A stretch of 64,000 bases of DNA from Streptomyces sp. NBC_01268 (lineage in GTDB: Bacteria; Actinomycetota; Actinomycetes; Streptomycetales; Streptomycetaceae): NCBI RefSeq assembly GCF_036240795.1, contig NZ_CP108454.1, positions 6,384,001 to 6,448,000 on the forward strand. Reading direction: 5' to 3'. The position numbers and the translations under genes were made by a program. Under the pieces are notes generated by a model that saw only the letters and a list, made by a program, of their open reading frames with translations, did not search any database and had not been told where the DNA came from. Positions 1-8,827 of the stretch are shown piece by piece. Position 1 is the stretch's first letter, and the number at the start of each line of letters is the position of its first letter.

Positions 1-291
1 GTCACGGCCGGACTGCTGTGGACCGCGGGCGTCCTGATGCTGGTCTCCGTCGTCCTGCCGCGCACGCGGTTCGGCGCCGAGCGGACCCTGCTGCGCGAAC
101 TCACGGCCGGCACCACCGCCGGCGCCCTGCGGAGCCGGCTGGAGGGCTCCGCCACGGACGCCACCGGCTGGCTCCTGGAACAGGCGAGCGTCCACGGGGT
201 GGTCCTCGCCGCCAAGTACCGATGGCTCAGGCTCGGCGTCGCGTCCCTCGTGCTCGGCGCCCTCCTGGCCCTCCTCAGCGAACTGTGGTGA
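1..291 (+). CDS. C-terminal part of a membrane protein, possibly a Pycsar TM effector (DUF5706-like)
   Basis: The reading frame is open from the first base, so the 5' end lies outside the window. The visible 96 residues hold a transmembrane segment at about 3-19, a soluble stretch of about 55 residues containing an acidic/leucine helix, and a second transmembrane segment at about 76-95 preceded by the basic motif KYRWLR. A helix, then K-Y-R-W-x-R, then a last membrane helix resembles the end of Pycsar TM effectors, which are membrane proteins gated by cyclic pyrimidine nucleotides; no cyclase is visible. The stop overlaps the ribosome-binding region of the vWA gene 8 nt downstream, so it belongs to the same operon. 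Family assignment rests on the tail alone; any two-helix membrane protein remains possible. Confidence 0.45.
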   Translation, partial: VTAGLLWTAGVLMLVSVVLPRTRFGAERTLLRELTAGTTAGALRSRLEGSATDATGWLLEQASVHGVVLAAKYRWLRLGVASLVLGALLALLSELW

Positions 292-298
292 GTTGACC

Positions 299-2806
299 AT
301 GCAGTGGAGACACCCGAGGAGCGCCCTGTTCCTCGCCGGGGCGCTGCTCGCCCTGTCCGGCCCGTTCGGCGGCCCCGCCGTCGCGGTGCCGGCCGCGGGC
401 GCGCCCTCGACGGCGGCGTCCCAGGCGTCCGACGGGCCCGACCCGATCGACTTCGCCGTCGTCGTCGACCAGTCGGCCAGCCTCGCCGACAAGGACCTCG
501 TGCGCGAGACGGAGGCCGCCGCACTGCTCGGCCAGGGCGAGATATCCGACCGGTCCCGCGCCACGGTGATCGGCTTCGGCAGCTCGGAGAAGGCCGGACA
601 GTCGCCGGTACGGGAGGTGTGCCCGCTCATCACCGTCGACGAGGCCGGCCGCCGGAAGCTCAGCGACTGCGTCCAGGGCCTCTCCCGCCGCGACAGCGCC
701 CTGATGGGCCCTGGCACCGACTTCCCCGCGGCGATCCGCCAGGCCGTCTCCCGGCTCACCGAGGCCGCCGGGAGCGGGACCGCCGGGAAGACCACGCCCA
801 AGGTGGTCTTCCTGCTCACCGACGGGAAGCTGGACGTCGGCGACAGCCCCGAGTACGGCACCGACCCCGCCAGCCGCCAGGCCAACGGGGCCAAGCGGCT
901 CGACGAGGAGCTGGCCCGCGCCCGCGCCGCCGGGGTACAGATCTGGCCGCTCGGCTTCGGCAGCGGCATCGACAAGGCGGCGCTCACCGCGATGGCCGAG
1001 GGCGGCTACCGCGGCGCCTGCTCCGACGTGCCCGGTGCCACGCCCCGGATGCGGGTGGCCGCCACCTCCGCCGAGATCGACAAGGCGCTCCAGGAGGCCT
1101 TCGCCGGCGCCCGCTGCGCCCGCGTCTCGCACGGCACCGTCGGCAAGCCGCCCGCCGACCTGTACGTCACCATCCCGCCCATCGCCACCGACGGTTCCCT
1201 CACCGTCAGCAAGCACGACCCGAAGGTGCGCGTCACCTACTACGACCCGAACGGCCGCAAGGTGCCCACGCACGGCACGTTCGAGGACTCGGCCTTCGAG
1301 GTCAGCGGCGAGGACGGGCCCGTCGAGGCGCTGCGCGTGAAGAACCCGCTGCCCGGCCGCTGGCGCATCCGCGTCGAGGCGCCCGAGGGCCACGACGGCC
1401 AGGAGGTCGCCGTCCGGGCCATCTGGCAGGGCCGGCTGCGTTCGGTCCTCACCCTCGACCCGGCCGCGCCGCGGGCGGGCCAGCAGGCCGTGGTGGAGGT
1501 GCGGATGCAGACCCGGCGGGGGGTCGTCATCACCGACCCCGGGCAGCTGGAGGGCATCGGCGTCACCGTCGAACTGAGCGGCGACGGCTTCTCCCCGGTC
1601 AGCGCACGGCTCGCGGACGACGGGCGGGCCCCGGACCGCCGGGCGGGGGACGTCCGGTTCACGGGCACGCTCACCGTCCCGGCCGGCGCCGCCGGGAAAC
1701 TGAGGCTGATCGCCCGGATGTCCGCGCCGGGCGTCACCTCCGACGAGCGCCCGCTGTACACCACGACGACGGTCGGCACGCCCGAGATCACCGCCGGGCT
1801 CTCCGTGGACCGGGTCACCGTGCACCCGGGCGGCACGGTCCACGGCACGCTCTCCGTCACCAACAACGGCACCGCCCCGCGCACCCTGCGCCTCAGCCTC
1901 ACCGACGGCACCGGGTCCGACGGCTCCGGAGCCGGCACGGCGGGGCCCGACGCGTCCGCGACGACCGGCGACGGGGCCGGCGGCACGCCGGGCGCCGCGC
2001 AGCTCGGCATCTCCCCGGCCACGGTCGTCGCCCCGCCGGGCAAGCAGACGAGCGTGGCGTTCACCGTCACCGTCGGCGAGGGCACGCCGCTCGGCGAACT
2101 CGGCGGCCAGGTCGCCGTCGTGGACACCGCCGACCCCGACCGCCCCCTCGACACCGCCTTCCTCGACGTGTCGGTCGCCCCGTGGCCCACCTGGTGGGAG
2201 ACGTACTGGTCGTACGTGGCCGGCGGCGCGGCCGTGCTCGCGCTGCTCGGCGCCTTCGCCGCCGTCCGGCTCGCGGCCCGGCGCCGCCGCCGCGCCCTCG
2301 CCGGGACCCGGCTCGAACTCCGCAGGGACGGAAGGACCCTGGACACGCTCACCATCCGCGCCGGACAGAGCGTGGGCGGGGAGTTCCACTTCACCGTCGA
2401 CGAGGTGCGGGGCGCCGCGCCCACCCTGCGCCGGGCCCGCGGCGGCGGCGCCCACCGGCTGCGCAGGAACGGCGCGGGCGAGCTGCTGCTGCGCCTGAAC
2501 CGGGGCCGCGAGGAGCCCGTACGGGCAGGGGAGGCGTTCGCCGTCGACGACTGCGAACTCGTCGTGCAGGGCGCGCGCCCCCCGGACCGCACCGCCCGCA
2601 CCCCGCGCACCGCCCGCACCCGCATCCCCGGATTCCCGGGGGCCCGGTCCGGCACCCGTACGGGCACCCGTACGCGCGCCGGCGGCGGGTCCGGCACGGG
2701 CGCGGGCGACGGGGGAGCGGGCGGGGACGACACGACCTGGCAGCCCGGTCCCGCGCTCGACACCGACGGCACCGGCACGAGAGGCACCTGGAACGGGGAC
2801 TTCTGA
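299..2806 (+). CDS. Secreted, membrane-anchored vWA-domain protein
   Basis: 835 residues. A signal peptide (about 1-32, ending near AVAVPAAGA) is followed by a von Willebrand A domain (about 50-270) with an intact metal-ion-dependent adhesion site: D-Q-S-A-S at residue 57, Thr in GPGTDF near 140 and Asp in LLTDGK near 175. Beta-rich, Ig-like stretches follow to about residue 620, then one transmembrane helix (about 637-660), an R-rich stop-transfer and a cytoplasmic tail of about 170 residues with a beta-rich part and a Pro/Arg/Gly-rich end. The vWA domain is therefore predicted outside the membrane. ATG 299 is preferred over TTG 293 because GGTGAG at 287-292 is then usefully spaced. It probably acts as a ligand-binding or assembly module for the downstream GTPase system; the ligand is unknown. 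Confidence 0.85.
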   Translation: MQWRHPRSALFLAGALLALSGPFGGPAVAVPAAGAPSTAASQASDGPDPIDFAVVVDQSASLADKDLVRETEAAALLGQGEISDRSRATVIGFGSSEKAGQSPVREVCPLITVDEAGRRKLSDCVQGLSRRDSALMGPGTDFPAAIRQAVSRLTEAAGSGTAGKTTPKVVFLLTDGKLDVGDSPEYGTDPASRQANGAKRLDEELARARAAGVQIWPLGFGSGIDKAALTAMAEGGYRGACSDVPGATPRMRVAATSAEIDKALQEAFAGARCARVSHGTVGKPPADLYVTIPPIATDGSLTVSKHDPKVRVTYYDPNGRKVPTHGTFEDSAFEVSGEDGPVEALRVKNPLPGRWRIRVEAPEGHDGQEVAVRAIWQGRLRSVLTLDPAAPRAGQQAVVEVRMQTRRGVVITDPGQLEGIGVTVELSGDGFSPVSARLADDGRAPDRRAGDVRFTGTLTVPAGAAGKLRLIARMSAPGVTSDERPLYTTTTVGTPEITAGLSVDRVTVHPGGTVHGTLSVTNNGTAPRTLRLSLTDGTGSDGSGAGTAGPDASATTGDGAGGTPGAAQLGISPATVVAPPGKQTSVAFTVTVGEGTPLGELGGQVAVVDTADPDRPLDTAFLDVSVAPWPTWWETYWSYVAGGAAVLALLGAFAAVRLAARRRRRALAGTRLELRRDGRTLDTLTIRAGQSVGGEFHFTVDEVRGAAPTLRRARGGGAHRLRRNGAGELLLRLNRGREEPVRAGEAFAVDDCELVVQGARPPDRTARTPRTARTRIPGFPGARSGTRTGTRTRAGGGSGTGAGDGGAGGDDTTWQPGPALDTDGTGTRGTWNGDF

Positions 2807-2876
2807 CCCACGCCCCGACGAGCGACACCCCCACCCACCGAACCACGGGGTCCTCAGGGTCCTTCAGGGAGACGAC

Positions 2877-5800
2877 ATGAAGATCTACCAGCCCATGCTG
2901 TTCGTCGGGCTAGGCGGCACCGGCGGGCGCATCGGCAGCGAACTGGAACGCAGCCTGCGGCGCGAACTGTGCGGGCCCGACGGCACCGCGCTCGTCGACG
3001 GAGGGCGCCGACTGCCCTTCCAGCTGCCCGACTGCCTGCAGTTCGTGTACGCCGACTTCAGCGAGTCCGAGCTGCTGCGGCAGCCGCAGTTCCGCGCCAA
3101 GGGAGCCGAGGGCGCCGCCTACGCCCGCACCTCCCGCATGGTCCGCGACCTGCTGCCCACCGACTACGACTCCTCCCCGGAGGTCACCCGCATGCTGCGG
3201 GTCGCCCTGCACGAGGAGACCCGGCTCTGGCTGCCGCCGCAGGCCCGCCAGCCGCGGGTGGCGCCCCTGCACAACGGCGCGGGACAGCTGCCCACCGTCG
3301 GGCGGGCCGCGCTCTTCGCGACGATGCGCACGGGCCTCGAACCCGTCCTGCGGCAACTGCGCGAGGCCATCGGGGCCATCGGCAACTCGGCCGGCGACCT
3401 CCAGCAGGTCGGCGGCGGCCGGATCCGCGGCTGCGACGTCTTCGTCGCCTTCTCCGTCGCGGGCGGCACCGGCGCAGGCATCTTCTACGACTTCATCCAC
3501 CTCATCGGGCACGAGTTCCGGCGCTCCAAGGTCCCCGGCGTGAAGATCTACCCGCTGGTCGTCATGCCCTCCGCGTTCCCGCCGGAGGCGGGCGGCGGAC
3601 GCGAGGCCGAACTCAACTCCGCCCGCGCCCTCGTGGACCTGTCGCGCCTGGTCGACGACCAGAACGTGCCGGACGCCCTCGACGAGGTCGGCGATGTCGA
3701 ACAGCGGGGCCGGATCAGCGTCCACTACCCCGGCGACGGCGTGGTGTCCCTGCGCCCCTCCACGGTGCAGACGGCCTTCCTCTTCTCCAAGCCGGCCGTC
3801 ATCGGCACCGAGGACCTGCGCCGCTCCATCACCGCGATGGTGCTGTCCCTCATCGGCACCGAACTGAGCGAGGAGAGCGGCTCCGCGAGCCGCGCCGAGG
3901 ACGACTACCAGTCCTTCGCCGCCAGCTTCATCAACAAGAGCGTCGAGCGCTCCACCCCCGCCCGTACCGGCATCGGCTACCGCGGCATGTCCACCAGCCT
4001 CGCCGCCTCCCTCACCGTGCCCGTCGACGACCTCGCCGAGATCGTCGCCGCCCGGCTGCTGGCCCAGGCGGTCCGCGGCCTCGGCGAGCGGGCCCGGCGC
4101 GGCGGCCGCGAGGACAAGCAGCTCGTCCAGGACATGTTCACCCGCTCCGGCGTCGGGCGCCTGTGGAGCCGCGAGGCCCCCGACGTCCCCGCGCCCGAGC
4201 AGTTGCCCAAGGGCAGCCGGGCCATCACCCAGGCCCTGCGGGACCGGCTCGGCGACATGGAGGACTCGCTGCGCCGCCTGGAGGCCGAGCTCGCCCGCGA
4301 GGTGCCCCGGCTCACCGAGGACTTCAAACCCGGCACCGCAGCCCGCGAACTCCTCGGCGTGATCAGCCCGTTCCGCCTCGAAGCCGTTCTCAACGGGCTG
4401 CCGGGCCACGCCGACCGGGTCGCCTCCGTCGGCTTCACCGGCATGCTCGACAACCGGCGCAACGACCCCGAACGGCCCCCGGACATCCAGACCTCGGCCC
4501 CCGTCATCCCGCACATCAAGCGCGGCGCGGGCGGTCTCGTCCCGGCCCGCTGGGGCGACCCCGACGTGCAGGACGCGCTCGCCCGCCAGGAGACCTGGTA
4601 CCAGTGGCGGGCCCGTACCCTGTGGCACCGGGCCTGGAAGGCCGGCGACTCCCAGTGGCGGCCCCCGCTGCTGCGGATCCTCGGCGAGCTCGGCGAACTC
4701 GCCAAGGTGCTGCGCGCCCACGAGCAGGACGAGGGCAAGCAGTTCGCCGACCGCCGCCGCGAGCTCTACCGCGACGACCGCACCGGCATCTCCTACCTGC
4801 TGCCCCCGCAGAACAGCCTGCGCGCCTTCTACGACGACGTCCTCGACCGCCTGGTGAAGAGCGAGGGCCTGCCCGAGAACACCGACGCCGCCGGCCTGCT
4901 CGAAGAGCTGGTCCGCCCCGAGGACTGGCGGCGCGCCCTCGACGCCGTGCGCCGTTCGCCCGGCGCCGCCGTCAAGGAGATCAAGCAGGTCGTCGAGCGG
5001 CGGGTCAAGAAGCTGTTCGGCGAGGCCGACGACGACCGCTTCGACCGCCCCCTGCTGCCCTCCATGGAGCTGCTGCTGCGGGCGGCGGCCGGTGACGAGT
5101 CCGCCGAGTCCCGGGTCGACGCCCGCTGGCTCGGCCAGTTCCGCTCGGCGCTCGCCGGACTGCTCCCGGTCGGCTTCACCCCGGACGGCGGCGGCCCGCT
5201 GAAGATCCTCATCGTGCACCCGGCGAGCGAGTCCGACGGGCGGGCCAGCGGATACCTGCGCCAGGAGCTCAACCTGCCGCCGCGCGCCACCCAGGAGTAC
5301 CGGGCGGTCGACACCGACTCCATCACCGTCGTCCTCTTCCGCAGCGGCATGAACCTCACGGACATCTCCGAGGTCCGGGGCGTCCTCACCCTCTGGGCCG
5401 AGGCGCGCGACTCGGCGGGCCAGGACGACTTCCTGCACTGGCGCCAGCGCCTCGGCTACCAGGACGACTGGCTGGTCTCCACCGAGGAGGACCGGCAGCG
5501 GATCCTGCACCGGCTGCTGAACGCCATGTGGAACGGGAACATCCACGTCGAGGGCCACCCCGACTCGCCCGACCTGGTCCGCATCCGCCTCCAGGAAGGC
5601 GAGTCCGCGACCATGTCGCTGCGCCTGGAGGGCTTCGACGGCGCCCTGTCCAGCTGGGCCGGACTGCTGCGCGCGTACGAGCGGTGGGCCCTGCTCGACG
5701 AGGGGCAGATCATCGAGGAGTTCTGCGAACGCCTGATGCGCGCCCTGCCCAGGGGGCTCGCCCACACCCCGGCGCCGCCCGCGCCGCTCTTCACCCACTT

Positions 5801-6329
5801 CGTGGAGAAGGTCGCTCCTCGTCAGCGGGTGCTCCTCGACGAACTGGCCGCCGAGTACGGGGACGAGGACGCCGAATGGCTGGCCCCGCTGCGCCACTTC
5901 TGGACGGTGACCTTCCCGGGCGCCCTCCACATGCGCTTCGCCGGCGCGAGCCGTGCCACCCGGCCCAGCCTGAGGGCCCTGTTCGAACGCCACGCGCCGG
6001 GCCGGGAGCAGAGCTGGACCGGCGAGGGCGGCGGGCGCGCCGCGGACCGGGAGTCCGAGCCCCCCTGGCCCCCGGCACCCAGGGCCGCCGACGCGCGCGA
6101 CCGGCACGACCCGCGCGAGCGGCGCGACCGGTACGACGCGCGCGACCCGTACGACGCGCGCGACCGCCACGACCCGCGCGAGTCGAGGGCACCGTGGCCC
6201 GCCGACCCGCCGGAGCCGCGGGCGCCCGATCCGGTGGCGCCCGCCCGCGAACCGTCCGCCGCGCCGTCCCACCGCCCCGAGCCCGAGGACGCCGGCTACC
6301 CCTGGGAACTGGACGGTGAGGAGGAGTGA
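2877..6329 (+). CDS. Tubulin-like domain protein (Tubulin_2 type)
   Basis: 1150 residues. The N-terminus carries a GxGGTGG nucleotide-binding turn (residues 11-17) and the tubulin/FtsZ-type signature GGTGAG at 196-201 followed by IFYDFIHLI. This is the layout of bacterial tubulin-like proteins found in predicted conflict and signalling operons, distinct from FtsZ in length. The middle is largely helical; about 1061-1115 is an Arg/Asp-rich repeat (RDRHDPRE, RDRYDA, RDPYDA units) and the end is Pro-rich and disordered. AGGGAGA lies 8 nt before the ATG. It follows the vWA gene after 70 nt and overlaps the next gene by 4 nt (GTGA), so translation is coupled. Polymerisation or GTP hydrolysis is inferred from the fold only. 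Confidence 0.8.
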   Translation: MKIYQPMLFVGLGGTGGRIGSELERSLRRELCGPDGTALVDGGRRLPFQLPDCLQFVYADFSESELLRQPQFRAKGAEGAAYARTSRMVRDLLPTDYDSSPEVTRMLRVALHEETRLWLPPQARQPRVAPLHNGAGQLPTVGRAALFATMRTGLEPVLRQLREAIGAIGNSAGDLQQVGGGRIRGCDVFVAFSVAGGTGAGIFYDFIHLIGHEFRRSKVPGVKIYPLVVMPSAFPPEAGGGREAELNSARALVDLSRLVDDQNVPDALDEVGDVEQRGRISVHYPGDGVVSLRPSTVQTAFLFSKPAVIGTEDLRRSITAMVLSLIGTELSEESGSASRAEDDYQSFAASFINKSVERSTPARTGIGYRGMSTSLAASLTVPVDDLAEIVAARLLAQAVRGLGERARRGGREDKQLVQDMFTRSGVGRLWSREAPDVPAPEQLPKGSRAITQALRDRLGDMEDSLRRLEAELAREVPRLTEDFKPGTAARELLGVISPFRLEAVLNGLPGHADRVASVGFTGMLDNRRNDPERPPDIQTSAPVIPHIKRGAGGLVPARWGDPDVQDALARQETWYQWRARTLWHRAWKAGDSQWRPPLLRILGELGELAKVLRAHEQDEGKQFADRRRELYRDDRTGISYLLPPQNSLRAFYDDVLDRLVKSEGLPENTDAAGLLEELVRPEDWRRALDAVRRSPGAAVKEIKQVVERRVKKLFGEADDDRFDRPLLPSMELLLRAAAGDESAESRVDARWLGQFRSALAGLLPVGFTPDGGGPLKILIVHPASESDGRASGYLRQELNLPPRATQEYRAVDTDSITVVLFRSGMNLTDISEVRGVLTLWAEARDSAGQDDFLHWRQRLGYQDDWLVSTEEDRQRILHRLLNAMWNGNIHVEGHPDSPDLVRIRLQEGESATMSLRLEGFDGALSSWAGLLRAYERWALLDEGQIIEEFCERLMRALPRGLAHTPAPPAPLFTHFVEKVAPRQRVLLDELAAEYGDEDAEWLAPLRHFWTVTFPGALHMRFAGASRATRPSLRALFERHAPGREQSWTGEGGGRAADRESEPPWPPAPRAADARDRHDPRERRDRYDARDPYDARDRHDPRESRAPWPADPPEPRAPDPVAPAREPSAAPSHRPEPEDAGYPWELDGEEE

Positions 6330-8827
6330 GCGACCGCACCACCTTGGACCAGCCCGTCCCGGGCCACGCCGTCCTGCTCGACCTGCGGGCCGGCGGGTAC
6401 GCCCCCAGCCACGCAGACGCCGACGCGGAGGCGGCCGTGTACCGGGCGCTCGCCGCCCCGCAGCCCGTCGGCGAGCGCCGCTTCCTCGTCGTCGACGACG
6501 CCGACCGGCTCATCGCCCACCAGCGCCTCTACGAGCGCCTCTCCTCCTACGGACCCGCCCAGATCGTCTGCCTGGCCGTCGGCGCCCCGGGGGAGCGGAC
6601 CCTGCGCCGCACCCTCACCCTGGGGCCCCCGCCCGCCGGGGTGCTGTGGCTGCTCGACGACTTCCGCGGCCCCGACGCGGGCGCCCTGCGCCCGCTCGTC
6701 GACGTGCTCGCCACTCCCGAGGTGTTCGACGCCGTGCTCCGGGGCCTCGGCCGCATCGTGAACGGCGTCGCCGTCCCCTCCGTACGCATCCTGGAACACG
6801 ACCTGACCGACGAGGCCCGTGCACGGGCCTGGCGCCAGGCGATCGAGGCACTCACCGGGCCCGACGTCCCCACGCCCGCCTCCATCGGCCCCGTCCCCGG
6901 CGAACTGGCCCTGCTGCTCGACGAGTCGGTGCCGCGCTCGCTCGCCGGGCACGCCTGGCTGCCCGCCCACGGGAGGGCCGGGGCCCAGCTCAGCGCCTGC
7001 GAGGACGCCCTCGACGAGGCGATCGAGGGCCACGCCCGGGTGCGCGGCGCCGCCGGGCTGTTCGGCGCCGCCGGCCGGGACGCCGACCTGCCCGGCGACC
7101 TCGAACGCCTCGCCCAGGCCCTCGTCCGGTTCCGGAACACCGTCGCCGACGCCTTCGCCCTCGCCGGCGGCACCCGGCCGACCATCGAGGAGCGCGGGCT
7201 GCTGCGCGACCGCGGCGTCCAACTCCCCGAGATGCCGCGGGAGATCACCCGTACCGGCATCGTCCCCGCGCTGCGCGACCACACCCACGAGCTGATCGGC
7301 CGCCGGCTGCCGCTGCGCTCGGTCGCCGCCCGGCTCACCGCCCTGGCGGCCCGCACCGCCCCGGCGGGCAGCGCCGCCCGGCTCTCCCGCCTCGACGCGA
7401 TCTGCGGCCCCGCGCAACTGGACCGGCTCACCGCGCGGCACCCCTTCCTCACCGGCGGCCCGGCGCCTTCCGCCGTGGCCGTGACCGGACTCCTCGCCGC
7501 GATCGCGGGACTGTGGACGGGCGTCGGCTGGGCCCTCGGCCCCGCCGTCGGGCTGCTCGCCGCCCTCCTGGCCCAGCGGATGGGACGCCGCCGCCCCAAC
7601 CGCTCGCCCGACGGGCGCCTCGACGGCGGCGGCAGCACCGGCACCGTGCCCCGCCTCTTCGGCGGCCTGGCCGGCGGGCTCGCCGGGGCGGGCGCCGGCA
7701 GCTGGCTCGGCCTGCCGCTGTGGGTGGGCGCCCCGGCCTTCGCCGTGGCCACGATCGCGGTCGTGCTGCTCGCGCTGCGCGACTGGACCCGGGGCGTGGA
7801 CGACTGGTGGGACCGGGCGGACCCGGAAGGGGCGGGCCGGGTCCTCAAGGAGATCCAGGCCCTGGTCGTCACCACCGCCGTGCACGACTGGCTCTTCGCC
7901 GACGTGCGCCACCACTGCTCCGACGGGGCCGGGGCGGTCGCCCGGCTCCTCAAGGGCCTCGCGGCGACGGCGCAGGCGCACGGCGGGAAGGAGGACCGCG
8001 ACCCGTACGGGTGGGAGACGCCCGCCCCGGAGACCGGCGCCACGACGCCGGCGGCCGGAGCCCGCCGGGGCGAGCCGACCGGCTGGGACTGGGACGACTC
8101 GGCGGACGGCGCCGGGTACGGCGCCGACCACGGCTCCTGGCCGGGCGGGGGCACGTCCGGCGGCGCCTGGCCCGGCGACCCCCGGTTCGGCGGCGACGAC
8201 CCGCACCCCGCCACCGCCCCCGCGCCCCCGACGGCGCCCACACCGCCCGCGCCCGCCCCGAAGTGGCTGGAGCGGCGGTACGGGGACGGCGGCCCCGCGC
8301 TCGTGGACACCCTCAACGGGGACCTCGTCGAGGGGGTCGTGACCCTGCTCGACACCTGCTGGGCCGGGATCGAACGCGACCCGGGCAACGCGGGCCGGGC
8401 CCCGCTCGACCGGCAGATGAACGAGCTGCTCGACGAGACCCGGACGCGCCTCGAACGCGACGCCGCCGCGTCCCCGCCGCCCGGCCGGGACCGGGGCGAG
8501 CGGCCCGACGCCGCCCGGCTCACGGGCGTCGCCCCGGAGGCGGTCGCCCGGCTGATCGCCGCCGCCGACGACGACCCCGCCCTGACCGTCCCGCTGTGCG
8601 GCCCCGAACACCTGCGGCTGCTCACCCACGAGCCGGGCGCGGTGCGCCGCGTGCGGTTCGTGCCCGAGACCATGCGGCGCGGGACGACCGGCGACGACAT
8701 CTGGCGGGGCGCCGTCGAGGACGTGGTGTGGACGGACTCCGGCCGGCACGCGGGCGTCCTGCGTCTCGTACCACTGCGTGCGGACGTGGTGCGCACCGTG
8801 AGGGAAGAGGAGGGCGGAGCGCCATGA
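6326..8827 (+). CDS. Unrecognised multi-helix membrane protein of the GTPase operon
   Basis: 833 residues, GTG start inside the stop of the tubulin-like gene and preceded by GGTGAGGAGGA. I do not recognise a family. The first 370 residues look soluble and alpha/beta (FLVVDDADRL near 52, VLWLLDDFRG near 110), then come two hydrophobic blocks, about 383-415 and 447-487, each long enough for one or two membrane passes and separated by an Arg-rich loop. Next is an acidic soluble part, a disordered Pro/Gly/Trp stretch (about 550-640) and a helical C-terminal part. Its stop overlaps the ATG of the GTPase gene (ATGA). Translational coupling on both sides makes it a probable dedicated partner of the tubulin-like and GTPase proteins, perhaps their membrane scaffold; this is inference. 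Confidence 0.6.
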   Translation: MSDRTTLDQPVPGHAVLLDLRAGGYAPSHADADAEAAVYRALAAPQPVGERRFLVVDDADRLIAHQRLYERLSSYGPAQIVCLAVGAPGERTLRRTLTLGPPPAGVLWLLDDFRGPDAGALRPLVDVLATPEVFDAVLRGLGRIVNGVAVPSVRILEHDLTDEARARAWRQAIEALTGPDVPTPASIGPVPGELALLLDESVPRSLAGHAWLPAHGRAGAQLSACEDALDEAIEGHARVRGAAGLFGAAGRDADLPGDLERLAQALVRFRNTVADAFALAGGTRPTIEERGLLRDRGVQLPEMPREITRTGIVPALRDHTHELIGRRLPLRSVAARLTALAARTAPAGSAARLSRLDAICGPAQLDRLTARHPFLTGGPAPSAVAVTGLLAAIAGLWTGVGWALGPAVGLLAALLAQRMGRRRPNRSPDGRLDGGGSTGTVPRLFGGLAGGLAGAGAGSWLGLPLWVGAPAFAVATIAVVLLALRDWTRGVDDWWDRADPEGAGRVLKEIQALVVTTAVHDWLFADVRHHCSDGAGAVARLLKGLAATAQAHGGKEDRDPYGWETPAPETGATTPAAGARRGEPTGWDWDDSADGAGYGADHGSWPGGGTSGGAWPGDPRFGGDDPHPATAPAPPTAPTPPAPAPKWLERRYGDGGPALVDTLNGDLVEGVVTLLDTCWAGIERDPGNAGRAPLDRQMNELLDETRTRLERDAAASPPPGRDRGERPDAARLTGVAPEAVARLIAAADDDPALTVPLCGPEHLRLLTHEPGAVRRVRFVPETMRRGTTGDDIWRGAVEDVVWTDSGRHAGVLRLVPLRADVVRTVREEEGGAP

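Noticed and set aside
275..2455. Long antisense open frames opposite the vWA gene and likewise opposite the tubulin-like, GTPase and GAP1-like genes
   Set aside because: High GC leaves antisense frames open. These read as Gly/Ala/Arg/Val-rich or His/Asp-rich strings without domains, while the plus-strand frames have motifs and coupled starts.
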